Below, one piece after another: positions 53,990 to 62,853 of a stretch of DNA of 64,000 bases. A program made the translations under genes and the position numbers. The stretch comes from Iodobacter fluviatilis. Lineage in GTDB: Bacteria > Pseudomonadota > Gammaproteobacteria > Burkholderiales > Chitinibacteraceae. Every line of letters begins with the position of its first letter. Position 1 is the first letter of the stretch. The notes beneath the pieces were generated by a model, which was not told the origin of the DNA, ran no database searches, and worked only from the letters and a program-made list of their open reading frames with translations. The stretch covers positions 1,798,001 through 1,862,000 of the forward strand of contig NZ_UGHR01000001.1 in the NCBI RefSeq assembly GCF_900451195.1, read 5' to 3'.

Positions 53990-54421
53990 ATGATTGCCTT
54001 AATTTTGACAGGTCATGGCCGCATTGCCAGCGGTACTTATGAAGCGATTGTGCAGGTGTTTGGCGAGCAGGCACAGCTGATTGCGGTGGATTTCCCTGAA
54101 GGCAATAGCACTGCGGTGCTTGATGCTTCTTTAAGGCAGGCGCTGACCGCTGTGGATCAGGGAGCGGGCGTGGTGTTTGTTTGCGACCTGCTGGGGGGCT
54201 CACCGTTCAGGATAGCGGCAACTATTGCGCAGGAGCGTAGCAATATTGAAGTGGTGGCCGGGCTGAATTTGCAAATGTTTGCCGAAATGCTGTTTGAGCG
54301 CGATGAAATCAGCGATGTGGCCGAGTTTCGCCAACGGCTGGTCACAGCAGGCAAAAGTGGGGTGGTTAGCCTTGCTGAGCGCCTTGCCCGCAAACGGGCG
54401 GAGCCAGCCGATGCCTTGTAA
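53990..54421 (+). CDS. agaF: PTS system IIA component (AgaF)
   Basis: A 143-residue mannose-family IIA domain with phosphohistidine H9 in LILTGHGRIASG, VDFPEGNST and VFVCDLLGGSPFR. It takes phosphate from HPr. AAGGATGAG precedes the ATG. It overlaps the deacetylase start by 11 bp, so the transport and first catabolic step are coupled. Confidence 0.93.
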   Translation: MIALILTGHGRIASGTYEAIVQVFGEQAQLIAVDFPEGNSTAVLDASLRQALTAVDQGAGVVFVCDLLGGSPFRIAATIAQERSNIEVVAGLNLQMFAEMLFERDEISDVAEFRQRLVTAGKSGVVSLAERLARKRAEPADAL

Positions 54422-55553
54422 ATCACTACGCCTGCGTGCTGCACGCGTTTTGACTGAGCAGGGCTGGCTGGAGCATGCGGTGGTGGAGATAGACGCCGCA
54501 GGCCTGATCGCCGCCATCGTGCCTCAGGGCGAGTTTGATCTTGATCTGGGCCCGCTTTGGCTGATGCCTGCTTTGATTGATAGCCATGTGCATGGTGCTG
54601 CAGGTTTTGACACTATGGATGCCAGCAGCGAGGCGTTTGATCAGATCTCGATGCACTTTGCCCGCTTTGGCGTAGGGGCTTTTTTAGCCACCACGGTCAC
54701 TGCGCCGCTGCCTGCGATTGAAGCTGCGCTGCGGGAGGTAAAAGCCAGCCGCGAGCGGGGCTTGCCGGGGGCCGAGCTGATCGGCAGCTATCTGGAAGGC
54801 CCGTATTTCACTGCCAAATGCTGTGGTGCACATCCGGTGCAGTGGATGCGCCCTTTAGATATCGCCGAGCTGCAGCACTGGTTGGATATTGCCGGTGATT
54901 CTTTGCATACCTTAGCGCTTGCGCCTGAATTAGCGGGCTCGGATGAGGCTATTGCCTGGCTGCGCCGTAAGGGCATCCGCGTGCTGATCGGCCATAGCGA
55001 TGCCAGCTATGATCAAACGCGGCAAGCTCTGCATGCGGGCGCTCAGGGTATTGTGCATTGCTATAACGGCATGCGCGGTCTGCACCATCGCGACCCTGGC
55101 GTGGTGGGCGCGGGGCTGACCTCAGCATGTGATATCGAAATGATTGCCGACGGACACCATGTTCATCCTGCGGCTGTGCAAATTGCTTTGTCCTGTTGTG
55201 GTGAAGAGCGCTTAGTGCTGATCACCGACGCCATGCGCGCAACCGGCATGGCAGACGGCTCTTATCAGCTGGGCGAGATGTCTGTAACCATGCAAAACGG
55301 TGTCGTGCGCACCGAGGCGGGTAGTTTGGCAGGCAGTACGCTGCATCTGATTGATGCGGTGCGCCACGCTAAAGATTGGCTGGGCTTGCCACTGGAGCGG
55401 GCATGGGCTCTTGCCAGCCGTAATCCGGCCAGATCATTAGGTTTAAGTGATTTAGGCAGCATTGCAATCGGCAAAAAAGCGAGCTTTGCTGTGATTACAC
55501 CCGAGTTGGAAGTTGTGGAAACTTGGGTGAAGGGGGTGAGGATAGCTTGCTAG
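54411..55553 (+). CDS. agaA: N-acetylgalactosamine-6-phosphate deacetylase (AgaA/NagA family)
   Basis: A 380-residue amidohydrolase. The ATG at 54411 inside the end of agaF is chosen; the frame is open upstream without family similarity. Metal and catalytic positions are DSHVHGAAGFDTMD (H59, H61), YLEGPYF (Glu), IGHSDASYDQ, GIVHCYNGMRG, DGHHVHP and LITDAMRATG (the catalytic Asp). It removes acetate from GalNAc-6-phosphate, giving the substrate of AgaS. Sequence alone does not separate it from NagA (GlcNAc-6-phosphate); the aga context decides. Confidence 0.9.
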   Translation: MPCKSLRLRAARVLTEQGWLEHAVVEIDAAGLIAAIVPQGEFDLDLGPLWLMPALIDSHVHGAAGFDTMDASSEAFDQISMHFARFGVGAFLATTVTAPLPAIEAALREVKASRERGLPGAELIGSYLEGPYFTAKCCGAHPVQWMRPLDIAELQHWLDIAGDSLHTLALAPELAGSDEAIAWLRRKGIRVLIGHSDASYDQTRQALHAGAQGIVHCYNGMRGLHHRDPGVVGAGLTSACDIEMIADGHHVHPAAVQIALSCCGEERLVLITDAMRATGMADGSYQLGEMSVTMQNGVVRTEAGSLAGSTLHLIDAVRHAKDWLGLPLERAWALASRNPARSLGLSDLGSIAIGKKASFAVITPELEVVETWVKGVRIAC

Positions 55554-55678
55554 GGGGAGGTCTTTACGCCAATTTTAATGGGCAGTTGTTTCGTTGCCGT
55601 GATGCGTATTTGTCATGTGACTTGCTCGTTTGCAAGTCATTGGATTATTCGTAGGGCAGGAGAAACCCAATCCAGACG

Positions 55679-55804
55679 CTTTTGTAGGTTGGGTTAGCTG
55701 GTTTATTCGCCCATTTAAGGGTGGATAAACTAGCGTAACCCAACATTTAGGCGCAAAAGAATGTTGGGTTACGCGATAAAGCCCGCTAACCCAACCTGCA
55801 AAAG
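55679..55804. repeat. Cloverleaf-like palindromic repeat (GGTTGGGTTAGC / GCTAACCCAACC)
   Basis: An outer stem of 20 bp (55679-55698 with 55785-55804, one mismatch) encloses two inner hairpins: 55701-55712 with 55719-55730 (two wobble pairs), and 55733-55747 with 55760-55774 (15 bp, perfect). The core GGTTGGGTTA/TAACCCAACC resembles repetitive extragenic palindromes common in proteobacteria. It fills the 295-base gap between agaA and srkA and may terminate both convergent genes. Confidence 0.82.
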
Positions 55805-55848
55805 ATACACCGCCTGCACATAAAGCATGTGTCCGCCTTGCAATGTTT

Positions 55849-56829
55849 TTAAACCACCAGCGGTGGCTCATCCATCAAGGCGATTTGCTCGCGTAATTCT
55901 AAGATGCGGTCTTGCCAGTAATGCTCGGTATTAAACCAGGGAAAAGCGGCAGGAAAAGCCGGGTCGTGCCAGCGGCGGGCCAGCCAACCGGAGTAGTGGA
56001 TCAGGCGCAGGGTGCGCAGCGCTTCAATTAAATGCAGCTCACCTGGGTCAAAATCGCAAAAGTCTTCGTAGCCTATCAGTACATCCACCAGCTGGCGGCT
56101 CATTTCTTGCCGCTCGCCTGACAGCAGCATCCATAAATCTTGTACGGCAGGCGCGCTACGGCTGTCGTCAAAGTCTACAAAGTGCGGGCCAGCGTCGGTC
56201 CACAGCACATTGCCAATGTGGCAATCGCCATGTACACGGATATTGGTGACGTCACCCGCTCTGTCAAAGCAGCGGCGCACGCCATCGAGCGCAAGGGCAA
56301 CCGCGCTTTCCCATGCGGGTTTAAGCGAGGCGGGGATAAAGTCGTGGCTAAGCAGAAAATCACGCGGGCCGGTGCCAAAGGTTTCGATATTGAGCGCAGG
56401 GCGATCAACAAAGGGGGCGAGCGCGCCCACGGCATGAATCCGGCCAATAAAGCGCCCCATCCATTCTAAAGTTGACGCCGATTCCAGCTCTGGCGCGCGG
56501 CCACCGTGTTTATTAAAAATCGCAAATTGAAAGCCTTCAAAAGTATGCAGGCTGCTGCCCTGGTGAATAATCGGCGGCACAACCGGTAGCTCGCGCTCGA
56601 ATAGCTCTAGGGTAAAAGCGTGCTCTTCTAAAATCGCTTCACGGCTCCAGCGCTCTGGGCGATAAAACTTAGCCACCAGCGGCGGGCCGTCGTCTTGCCC
56701 TACTTGATAGACACGGTTTTCATAGCTATTAAGCGCAAGCAGCCTGCCGTCGCAAGGCAGACCAAGGCTGTCGATGGCGTTCATCACGCAATCGGGCGTG
56801 AGATGGGCAAATGGAGGGATAGTATTCAT
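55849..56829 (-). CDS. srkA: Stress response kinase A (YihE family)
   Basis: A 326-residue protein kinase-like protein of the APH/YihE group: SYENRVYQVGQDDGPPLVAKF split as SYENRVYQVG and LVAKFYRPERWS, catalytic VHGDCHIGNVLW, and metal-binding HFVDFDDSRSAP. SrkA phosphorylates Ser/Thr and counters MazF-mediated death and Cpx/oxidative stress in E. coli. It is a single gene pointing towards agaA. Confidence 0.92.
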   Translation of the reverse strand: MNTIPPFAHLTPDCVMNAIDSLGLPCDGRLLALNSYENRVYQVGQDDGPPLVAKFYRPERWSREAILEEHAFTLELFERELPVVPPIIHQGSSLHTFEGFQFAIFNKHGGRAPELESASTLEWMGRFIGRIHAVGALAPFVDRPALNIETFGTGPRDFLLSHDFIPASLKPAWESAVALALDGVRRCFDRAGDVTNIRVHGDCHIGNVLWTDAGPHFVDFDDSRSAPAVQDLWMLLSGERQEMSRQLVDVLIGYEDFCDFDPGELHLIEALRTLRLIHYSGWLARRWHDPAFPAAFPWFNTEHYWQDRILELREQIALMDEPPLVV

Positions 56830-56984
56830 GGGGAGATTGTACGGCTAAAGCTGGGGGCGGGGGCGATTTGGCGATTTGATGATGGGTGTTGTTTATTAGT
56901 GCTGCAAGATATTTATTATGTTTTGCAAGCGTCACGTTGTCGTAGGGGTGAACTCCTATGTGAGTTAAGTAAAATCAAAAAGAT

Positions 56985-57206
56985 AGTGCCTTCGGCACGT
57001 TGATTTAGGTGCGGTTAGCCACCGCGGGGCCTTCCTTTCTTGCTTCGCCAATAAAGGAAGCGAAGCGACAAACTCAAAACCACGAAGGCCCCTGCTGCGG
57101 TCCAATCGAGTCGGCGGCTGCGGGACTCGCTTCGCTCAAACAGAATCAAAGAAACCCCGCCCCGCTTGTTCCTCGCTCCGGCGTGTTTCAAGGGGACTTT
57201 GAAGCC
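56985..57206 (-). repeat. Dispersed intergenic repeat, right (inverted) copy
   Basis: A 222-base segment that is the reverse complement of 51540-51763 with small gaps and substitutions. The first 30 bases (to GGTGCGG) match without error; the middle is more diverged (around 57060-57120). It lies upstream of srkA and downstream of the Lar-like gene. The frames crossing it are not genes. Confidence 0.85.
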
Positions 57207-57266
57207 CTACGCAGAGAGCGTGGTTATTGTGTTTTTCCACTGTTTGCAAATAAAAAAACTATTTGC

Positions 57267-57482
57267 TTATTTCAGCTTATTCCACAAAGCAATGGCTTCT
57301 TTTTTGGTTGTGCCTTGCTGGGAGATGGCGCTGCAATTGCCGTTTTTGCCGAATTTAGAGCATTGCACCCAGCAGCGGTTTGATCCGGCTTTGGTAACTT
57401 CGGGCTTGGAGCCGCACTTAGGGCAAGCTTGAGGATCGCCCTCGGCTGTGGTGATTTTTGGAACGGGTCTTGAATTAAGCAT
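57267..57482 (-). CDS. Lar-like zinc-ribbon small protein
   Basis: A 71-residue protein. The core has CPKCGSKPEV, then NRCWVQCSKFGKNGNCSA, and TTKKEAIALWNKL at the end. The paired cysteines plus a terminal EAIxxWN helix are the pattern of the Lar (restriction alleviation) and related phage zinc-ribbon proteins. In the Rac prophage Lar modulates type I restriction. Here no other phage gene is near, so a general zinc-ribbon role is equally possible. Confidence 0.62.
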   Translation of the reverse strand: MLNSRPVPKITTAEGDPQACPKCGSKPEVTKAGSNRCWVQCSKFGKNGNCSAISQQGTTKKEAIALWNKLK

Positions 57483-57504
57483 GGCGGGTGTTGCCTTAAG
57501 GTAA

Positions 57505-57531
57505 AGAAAAATGCCCGCAAGCAGCGGGCAT
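57505..57531 (-). terminator. Terminator of the dapA-bamC operon
   Basis: Read on the minus strand: ATGCCCGC, loop TGCTT, GCGGGCAT, followed by TTTTC. An 8-bp perfect stem located 24 bases after the bamC stop. Confidence 0.85.
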
Positions 57532-57554
57532 GGGTTGAGCGGTGCGGCGGGGGC

Positions 57555-58697
57555 TTACTTCAATTCATTCAGGAGTGCAGAAAGAATTTTGCCGTTATCA
57601 TCGCTCTTGTTTTTAGAAGTCACAGTCAGCTTAGTTTGCTTCAGGCCTTCTGTTAAGTGGATTTCATACTCGCTGGCTTGTTTTTGCTCCGGCGTTGCGT
57701 CTTTCTTCCAGAAGGCCAGTTTGCTGAAGATGCTGCTATTGTCTTCACCCGCGATATCGGTATCAGCACGGCGGATCATATAAACGCCCTTGCTGCGGTC
57801 GCGGTCGTAAACCACATAGCCGGAGCGATCCAGCGCCAGGCCAACACGCCGCCATGCGCGGTCAAAGTTATCCGCAATCGACAAGGCCTTGCCGTTTTCA
57901 ATCAGGCTGGCCGCTGCAGGTGCCTGATAAGGCTTGGCAACAACGGCTTTTGCTGTTTCCTGATCAAGGCCAAAGCGCTGCAGCAAGAGGGACAGCATTT
58001 CAACTTCCATCTCAGGATCAGGCTTTTTAGGTGTCCAGATGGTTTTGGTGTTGTCGCTGTTTTTGCTGAGTGTGGCAGCGGAGTCGCTGCTGCCATCTTT
58101 GCTGTACACCTCCATCATCCCGCGATGAGAGATGTAGATTTCGCTGGTGCCAGGCTCACTGCCGCGCTCTACGCGGGTGCGGTAGCGATCCAGCTCGCCC
58201 GTCGACAAAATACGATCGGATATTTTGGAAAGCATCCGTGATACCAAGTCTTTAGGCAGCTTGGCGCGGTTTTCCAGCCAGTCTGTTTCCATAATGCCGA
58301 TGGCCGGGTTATCCAGTGTCAGCAAAAAGCCGTTATCAAGCCAAAATTCGTGGATTTCTGGCCAAAGTTTTTCAGGGTCACCCTTCACGACTAACCAGCG
58401 CTGATTGCCCGCTTGAACGATTCTGGCGCGGCTGCCTGCTTCTAAAACAGCCTGTGATGGATTAGCCACTGCAGGCGCCACACTGCTTAAAACGGTGTTT
58501 TGCTGCACAGTAAAGTGGTTGTTGCTTGCTGGTGCGGTTAATTCTGGCGGCAGTTCAAGATTGTTTTTACCAATATTGTCACTCCCGCTGCGGTAATCTA
58601 CTTTCTTTTGCAGCAAAAGCTGATCCGTAGTGCAGCCTGCCATGGCAATGCACAGGCTCATGACGAGGAGTTGTGAGGATTTTTTCATCTGGAGCAT
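57555..58697 (-). CDS. bamC: Outer membrane protein assembly factor BamC
   Basis: About 380 residues. A lipoprotein signal (MKKSSQLLVMSLCIAMAGC, lipobox MAGC) precedes an unstructured stretch with DYRSG and LELPPELTAP, the part of BamC that binds BamD. Two helix-grip domains follow (ENRAKLPKD region; FDRAWRRVGLALDRSGY). It is a lipoprotein of the BAM complex inserting outer-membrane barrels. Starts at 58706, 58697 and 58688 are possible; GAGAAG is best spaced for 58697. It directly follows dapA, as in E. coli (dapA-nlpB). Confidence 0.92.
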   Translation of the reverse strand: MLQMKKSSQLLVMSLCIAMAGCTTDQLLLQKKVDYRSGSDNIGKNNLELPPELTAPASNNHFTVQQNTVLSSVAPAVANPSQAVLEAGSRARIVQAGNQRWLVVKGDPEKLWPEIHEFWLDNGFLLTLDNPAIGIMETDWLENRAKLPKDLVSRMLSKISDRILSTGELDRYRTRVERGSEPGTSEIYISHRGMMEVYSKDGSSDSAATLSKNSDNTKTIWTPKKPDPEMEVEMLSLLLQRFGLDQETAKAVVAKPYQAPAAASLIENGKALSIADNFDRAWRRVGLALDRSGYVVYDRDRSKGVYMIRRADTDIAGEDNSSIFSKLAFWKKDATPEQKQASEYEIHLTEGLKQTKLTVTSKNKSDDNGKILSALLNELK

Positions 58698-58710
58698 TAT
58701 TGGCATCTTC

Positions 58711-59589
58711 TCAGTGGGTCAGTCCGGCTGCGGCCATGGCATGAGCCACGATGGCTTGCGCGCCTTGTGAAAGGGGGGTAAGGGGCAGACGAATGCCAGC
58801 TTTAATCAAACCAAGCTGCTCTACAGCCCACTTCACAGGAATAGGATTTGCTTCAATAAATAAATGTTTGTGCAAGTCTTGCAGCGGATCGTTTAATTCA
58901 CGGGCACCTGCTGCATCGCCAGCAATGGCTTTTTTGCACATTACATGCATTTGTCTTGGGGCGATATTGCCTGTTACGGTAATGACACCGTGCCCGCCAA
59001 TCAGCATAAACGCCATGGCTGAAGCATCATCCCCGGTATAAAGCGCAAAGTCTTTGGGCGCGCGCTTAACCAGATCTGCAGCTCTTTCCAAATTACCTGT
59101 GGCGTCTTTAATGCCGACGATAAAGGGTAATTCGGCTAGGCGTAAGGCGGTATCGTTGGATAAATCAGCAACGGTACGGCCCGGCACATTATATAAAATG
59201 GTCGGCAGCTCGCTTTGCTCGGTAATGGCTTTGAAGTGCTGATACATCCCTTCCTGAGTAGGGCGGTTGTAGTAGGGCACAACGGAAAGACCATAATCTG
59301 CACCTGCGGCTTTTGCCCGCAGTGAAAGATTGATGGCTTCACGGGTAGAGTTGGCGCCTGTACCTGCAATGACCGGCACGCGGCCTGCGGCCTGCTCAAC
59401 AACCACACGAACAATTTCAATATGCTCGTCTACATCAACCGTCGGCGACTCTCCCGTGGTCCCTACGGCAACAATGCCGTCGGTACCTTGTTCGATATGC
59501 CAGTCGACGAGTTTTCTAAGGCTCGCGAAATCGAGGCTTCCGTCCTCGAACATGGGGGTGACAATCGCCACCAGACTACCTGTCAACAT
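58711..59589 (-). CDS. dapA: 4-hydroxy-tetrahydrodipicolinate synthase
   Basis: A 292-residue TIM-barrel enzyme condensing pyruvate with aspartate semialdehyde, the first step of the lysine/diaminopimelate branch. Y133 (ILYNVPGRT) and the Schiff-base lysine K161 (VGIKDATG) are present, along with VGTTGESPT for substrate binding. Length is exactly that of the family. It forms an operon with bamC, 13 bp apart. Confidence 0.96.
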   Translation of the reverse strand: MLTGSLVAIVTPMFEDGSLDFASLRKLVDWHIEQGTDGIVAVGTTGESPTVDVDEHIEIVRVVVEQAAGRVPVIAGTGANSTREAINLSLRAKAAGADYGLSVVPYYNRPTQEGMYQHFKAITEQSELPTILYNVPGRTVADLSNDTALRLAELPFIVGIKDATGNLERAADLVKRAPKDFALYTGDDASAMAFMLIGGHGVITVTGNIAPRQMHVMCKKAIAGDAAGARELNDPLQDLHKHLFIEANPIPVKWAVEQLGLIKAGIRLPLTPLSQGAQAIVAHAMAAAGLTH

Positions 59590-60023
59590 GAGCCTGTAAT
59601 CCAGTCATTAACACAAAGTCCTATTCTAACTGAACGATGAAGCAGCAGGAAACCTGTCATGGCTTGCTTTTCCAGTGCTTCGTGCTGCGATTTTTTGATT
59701 CTTTGCAGGGCAGTGTGCCTCTGCTTCCTTAATATTCAAGGCTTAGCTGTTGTTTTAATTTTTTTTTGTGCTATCAAATCGCCGATTTTTTCACACAAAA
59801 TGCCAGTCATTCTGCTTTATTTTTTATGCGAACTAGGTCTTGTAAGGTAAAAATCTTACGAAAAAACATGAGAATGAGGGGCTGAAGCACATAGGGGGCG
59901 ATTTAAAATTACTTATCTATACTGTTGTTAATCATCCTGAAGGATGCTGTGCTTGCATTGTAAGCAAGGTGGTGAGCGTGGACGGGCTTGTCAGCTGGTG
60001 ATCTTGAAGGGCAAGGAGGGGCA
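59590..60023. other. Intergenic region between dapA and the diguanylate cyclase gene
   Basis: About 430 bases with divergent promoters and no credible gene. A TATACT -10-like hexamer lies at 59918-59923 and a perfect palindrome CATCCT-GA-AGGATG at 59933-59946, which could be an operator for the cyclase gene. AT-rich runs fill 59750-59860. Nothing else was recognised. Confidence 0.4.
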
Positions 60024-62750
60024 GTGCAAGTTGCTGAGTTCTTGTTAGGGGGCAGAAGGCCAGGATGGAGGGATGGAGTGGCATGGATTGCGCTATCCCT
60101 GTTGCTTGTCTTTCATGTTCTGCAATGGCCCGGCTATCTGTTTCTCTGTGTGCTTTTTATGGCATTAAGGGCCCCCGCTAAGGTGGATTGTAATACGGCT
60201 ATTTTTGATGCCTCAGCTTTTGCCGTCTTGTTAAATGATCAAAAAGGGCAATGCTGCTATGTGAATGAAAAATGGCGCTTATTGTCTGGTTTATCTTTGC
60301 AGCAAGCCTTGGGGGAAGGCTGGTTGTCCGCTATTCATCCGGAAGATCGCCCTAGGGTGATTGCGATGTATGCGGCAGCAAGGCAAGGGCAGCTTCCTGT
60401 TGTGGAGTATCGTTTCCTGCCGGGGGAGGGGCGTGTAGTTTGGGTTTCTTCATCACTATTGCCTGTGCCAGGTTATGCCAATGTGAGTTGCCAAGCGTTA
60501 ATTTGTGATTTAACAGCGTCAAAACGACAGGAAGCCGAACGCTCTGCTTTGCTTGTTGAACAAAAAGAAATGAAAGAAGAATTAGAAAGCATCTTAAGCA
60601 GCTCTAATGATCCGATTGTTGCTGTTGATATGGAATTCAGATTCAGTGTTTTTAATCAAAGCTTTGCTAGTCTGTTTTTCTTGTTGTATGGGGTGAAAGT
60701 AGCAAGGCGTGATTGTTTGCTGCATTACGAATTGAAATCTGAAGAAGACAGATCTAATTTAATTACTTTTTGGGGGCGTGTCTTGCAGGGGGAATGCTTT
60801 GTGATTCGCCGTGCTCTGCATGGGGATGACAAAATAATCCGGGTCTTTGATTTATCTTTCAGCCCGCAGTTTAATTCTGCAGGAAAGCAAATTGGTGCAA
60901 TTAATGTTTTGCACGATGTAACGCTGTCTGCACAAACTGAACGTGCATTGCAAAAGAGTGAAGAGTTATTTAAAGCGGCCACTCAATCCAGTGTGGATGC
61001 CATTTATGTGCTGGAAGCCATCAAAGATGAAAGTTGGAAGCTGGTTGATTTTGATTTTTCTGAAGTGAATCAAAATGGATTTGATTTTTTGCAATTGCAT
61101 TTAGACGATACGCCAAAAATGTCTTTTGAAAAAGCAGTAAATCGTATTGCATATGGCTATTTATTTGATGTGTGCAGTGATGTGTATTTTACTAAAACAA
61201 AATATCAGCAGGAAAAAGAATGTATTGGTCCTGATGGGAATAGTTGCTGGTTATTGTTTAGTGTGGTTGCCTTATCGAACGGTGTAGTGCTTACGGCCAG
61301 CGATATCAGTGAGCGAAAACAATCTGAGCTGGCTCTGGCTACTTTTAGTAGTTTGCAGCAGGCCATTCTTGATTCGGCAGGATCTGCAATTATTGTCACT
61401 GATTTATCAAATACGATCCGCTTATTTAATCAGGCCGCAGAGGAAATGCTGGGCTATCAGGCGGGCGAGCTGATCGGAAAAGAGACCCCCGCTGTTTTTC
61501 ATCAGGCAGAGTCTGCCCGTTTATTTATTGCTGAATTTGAAAAAGAGTTGGGAGAGCCATTGCCAATTGGATCTGATGTTTTTTCAATTCAAGCCATGCG
61601 TTATACCCAGCGCGACTGGATTTATCAGCACCGGGATGGCCATGCTTTTCCGGTTGAATTAACCATGAATGTGGTTCGCAATCAGCAGGGTGAAATTACC
61701 GGCTATATGGGGATTGCGAATGATATCAGTGTTCGAAAAATGGCCGAAATGAAATTGCAGCAAAATGAATCACGCACCTCAGCTATTTTGGATAGCCTGC
61801 ACGATTGCGTGCTTTCTGTGGGCATGAATGGTTTGATTCTGGATGCTAATCCTGCGGCATTAAAAGTATTTGCTTACGATAATTTAAGAGGAAAGTCCTT
61901 GAATTTATTATTTCCTCATTTGGGAGAAATGAATCTGCAGCAAAACCTGGCAGGGGAGATTTTTACGCGGCTGGGGGTTGATACGCAAGGTATGCGCGAG
62001 GTGGTTGCCATTAATAAAGAGGGGGTGGAAGTTTTAATGGATATGGCGCTGGCCGAAGTGGAAGTTGATGGTGCGCATGTTTTTATCACGACGCTGCATG
62101 ATTTAACCCAGCACAAATTAGATGAACAAAAAATGCAGGAAACCATTGAAGAGCTGGAGGCGGTGCAGACCAGTTTAAGTGGCAGCCACGAGCAATTGTC
62201 TCAGGCCAATCAGGAATTATCTAGGCTGGCCCATCTGGATGGCCTGACAGGGATTGCTAACCGGCGCTTATTTGATCAGACGCTGGTGCAGGAGTGGGCG
62301 CGTGGGGCAAGGGCGGGTGAGTGTCTGGCGCTGGCGATGCTCGATGTGGATTACTTTAAGCGTTATAACGATCATTTTGGTCATCAGGCGGGCGATGAAT
62401 GCCTGAAGCGGGTGGCTATGGCTATTGCCTCGGCTTTACATCGTCCTGGGGATTTTGCTGCGCGCTACGGCGGGGAGGAATTTGTGCTGGTGTTGCCGGG
62501 TACAGATCAGGAGGGTGCGGTACAGGTGGTCGAGGCGGTTTTAAATCAGGTACGTAATCTGGCTATTGTGCATCAGACATCGGATGTGGCGAAGGTAGTG
62601 ACATTAAGTGCAGGCATTGCCGTTGTTTTGCCACTACAGGGGGTTGATCCCTATTGCCTTGTGCAGGCTGCCGATCAGGCCCTTTACCAAGCCAAGCATC
62701 AGGGACGAAATCGTTATTTTCTGGCAGGGGCAAATCGGCTCACAGAATAA
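60024..62750 (+). CDS. Membrane-anchored multi-PAS diguanylate cyclase
   Basis: A 908-residue protein. The GTG at 60024 is chosen because AAGGAGG lies 4 bases before it; an upstream TTG (59988) has no ribosome site. One or two N-terminal membrane helices (about 17-46) precede about five PAS-type sensor domains (about 50-165, 185-310, 315-430, 435-570, 580-700), a coiled coil (about 700-740), and a GGDEF domain (about 745-905). The active site is GGEEF at 816-820 and the inhibitory I-site RPGD is at 807-810, both intact. It should make cyclic di-GMP in response to an unknown small-molecule or redox signal and is likely to influence the motility/attachment switch. Confidence 0.93.
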   Translation: MQVAEFLLGGRRPGWRDGVAWIALSLLLVFHVLQWPGYLFLCVLFMALRAPAKVDCNTAIFDASAFAVLLNDQKGQCCYVNEKWRLLSGLSLQQALGEGWLSAIHPEDRPRVIAMYAAARQGQLPVVEYRFLPGEGRVVWVSSSLLPVPGYANVSCQALICDLTASKRQEAERSALLVEQKEMKEELESILSSSNDPIVAVDMEFRFSVFNQSFASLFFLLYGVKVARRDCLLHYELKSEEDRSNLITFWGRVLQGECFVIRRALHGDDKIIRVFDLSFSPQFNSAGKQIGAINVLHDVTLSAQTERALQKSEELFKAATQSSVDAIYVLEAIKDESWKLVDFDFSEVNQNGFDFLQLHLDDTPKMSFEKAVNRIAYGYLFDVCSDVYFTKTKYQQEKECIGPDGNSCWLLFSVVALSNGVVLTASDISERKQSELALATFSSLQQAILDSAGSAIIVTDLSNTIRLFNQAAEEMLGYQAGELIGKETPAVFHQAESARLFIAEFEKELGEPLPIGSDVFSIQAMRYTQRDWIYQHRDGHAFPVELTMNVVRNQQGEITGYMGIANDISVRKMAEMKLQQNESRTSAILDSLHDCVLSVGMNGLILDANPAALKVFAYDNLRGKSLNLLFPHLGEMNLQQNLAGEIFTRLGVDTQGMREVVAINKEGVEVLMDMALAEVEVDGAHVFITTLHDLTQHKLDEQKMQETIEELEAVQTSLSGSHEQLSQANQELSRLAHLDGLTGIANRRLFDQTLVQEWARGARAGECLALAMLDVDYFKRYNDHFGHQAGDECLKRVAMAIASALHRPGDFAARYGGEEFVLVLPGTDQEGAVQVVEAVLNQVRNLAIVHQTSDVAKVVTLSAGIAVVLPLQGVDPYCLVQAADQALYQAKHQGRNRYFLAGANRLTE

Positions 62751-62816
62751 GGGGATAGCGGCGTGTGTGAATTGTGGATAAGTCATCTAAGACATTGATC
62801 TGCTAAGGATAGAGGT

Positions 62817-62848
62817 GGGCTGCTTATTTATTAAGCAGCCCGTTTTTT
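62817..62848 (+). terminator. Terminator of the diguanylate cyclase gene
   Basis: GGGCTGCTTA (62817-62826) and TAAGCAGCCC (62832-62841) form a perfect 10-bp stem with a 5-base loop, followed by G and seven T residues. Confidence 0.92.
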
Positions 62849-62853
62849 TGCAA

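Noticed and set aside
51540..57206. Composite transposon bounded by the inverted repeats
   Set aside because: No transposase or recombinase gene lies within or beside the repeats, and the internal genes are ordinary metabolic genes; the repeats look like dispersed intergenic elements.
57009..57383. 124-residue frame crossing the right dispersed repeat
   Set aside because: It is made of repeat sequence and the antisense of the Lar-like gene; frames through the left copy differ, so it is not conserved as protein.
59659..59850. 63-residue frame between dapA and the cyclase gene
   Set aside because: Cys/Phe-rich translation of a T-rich promoter region without ribosome site.
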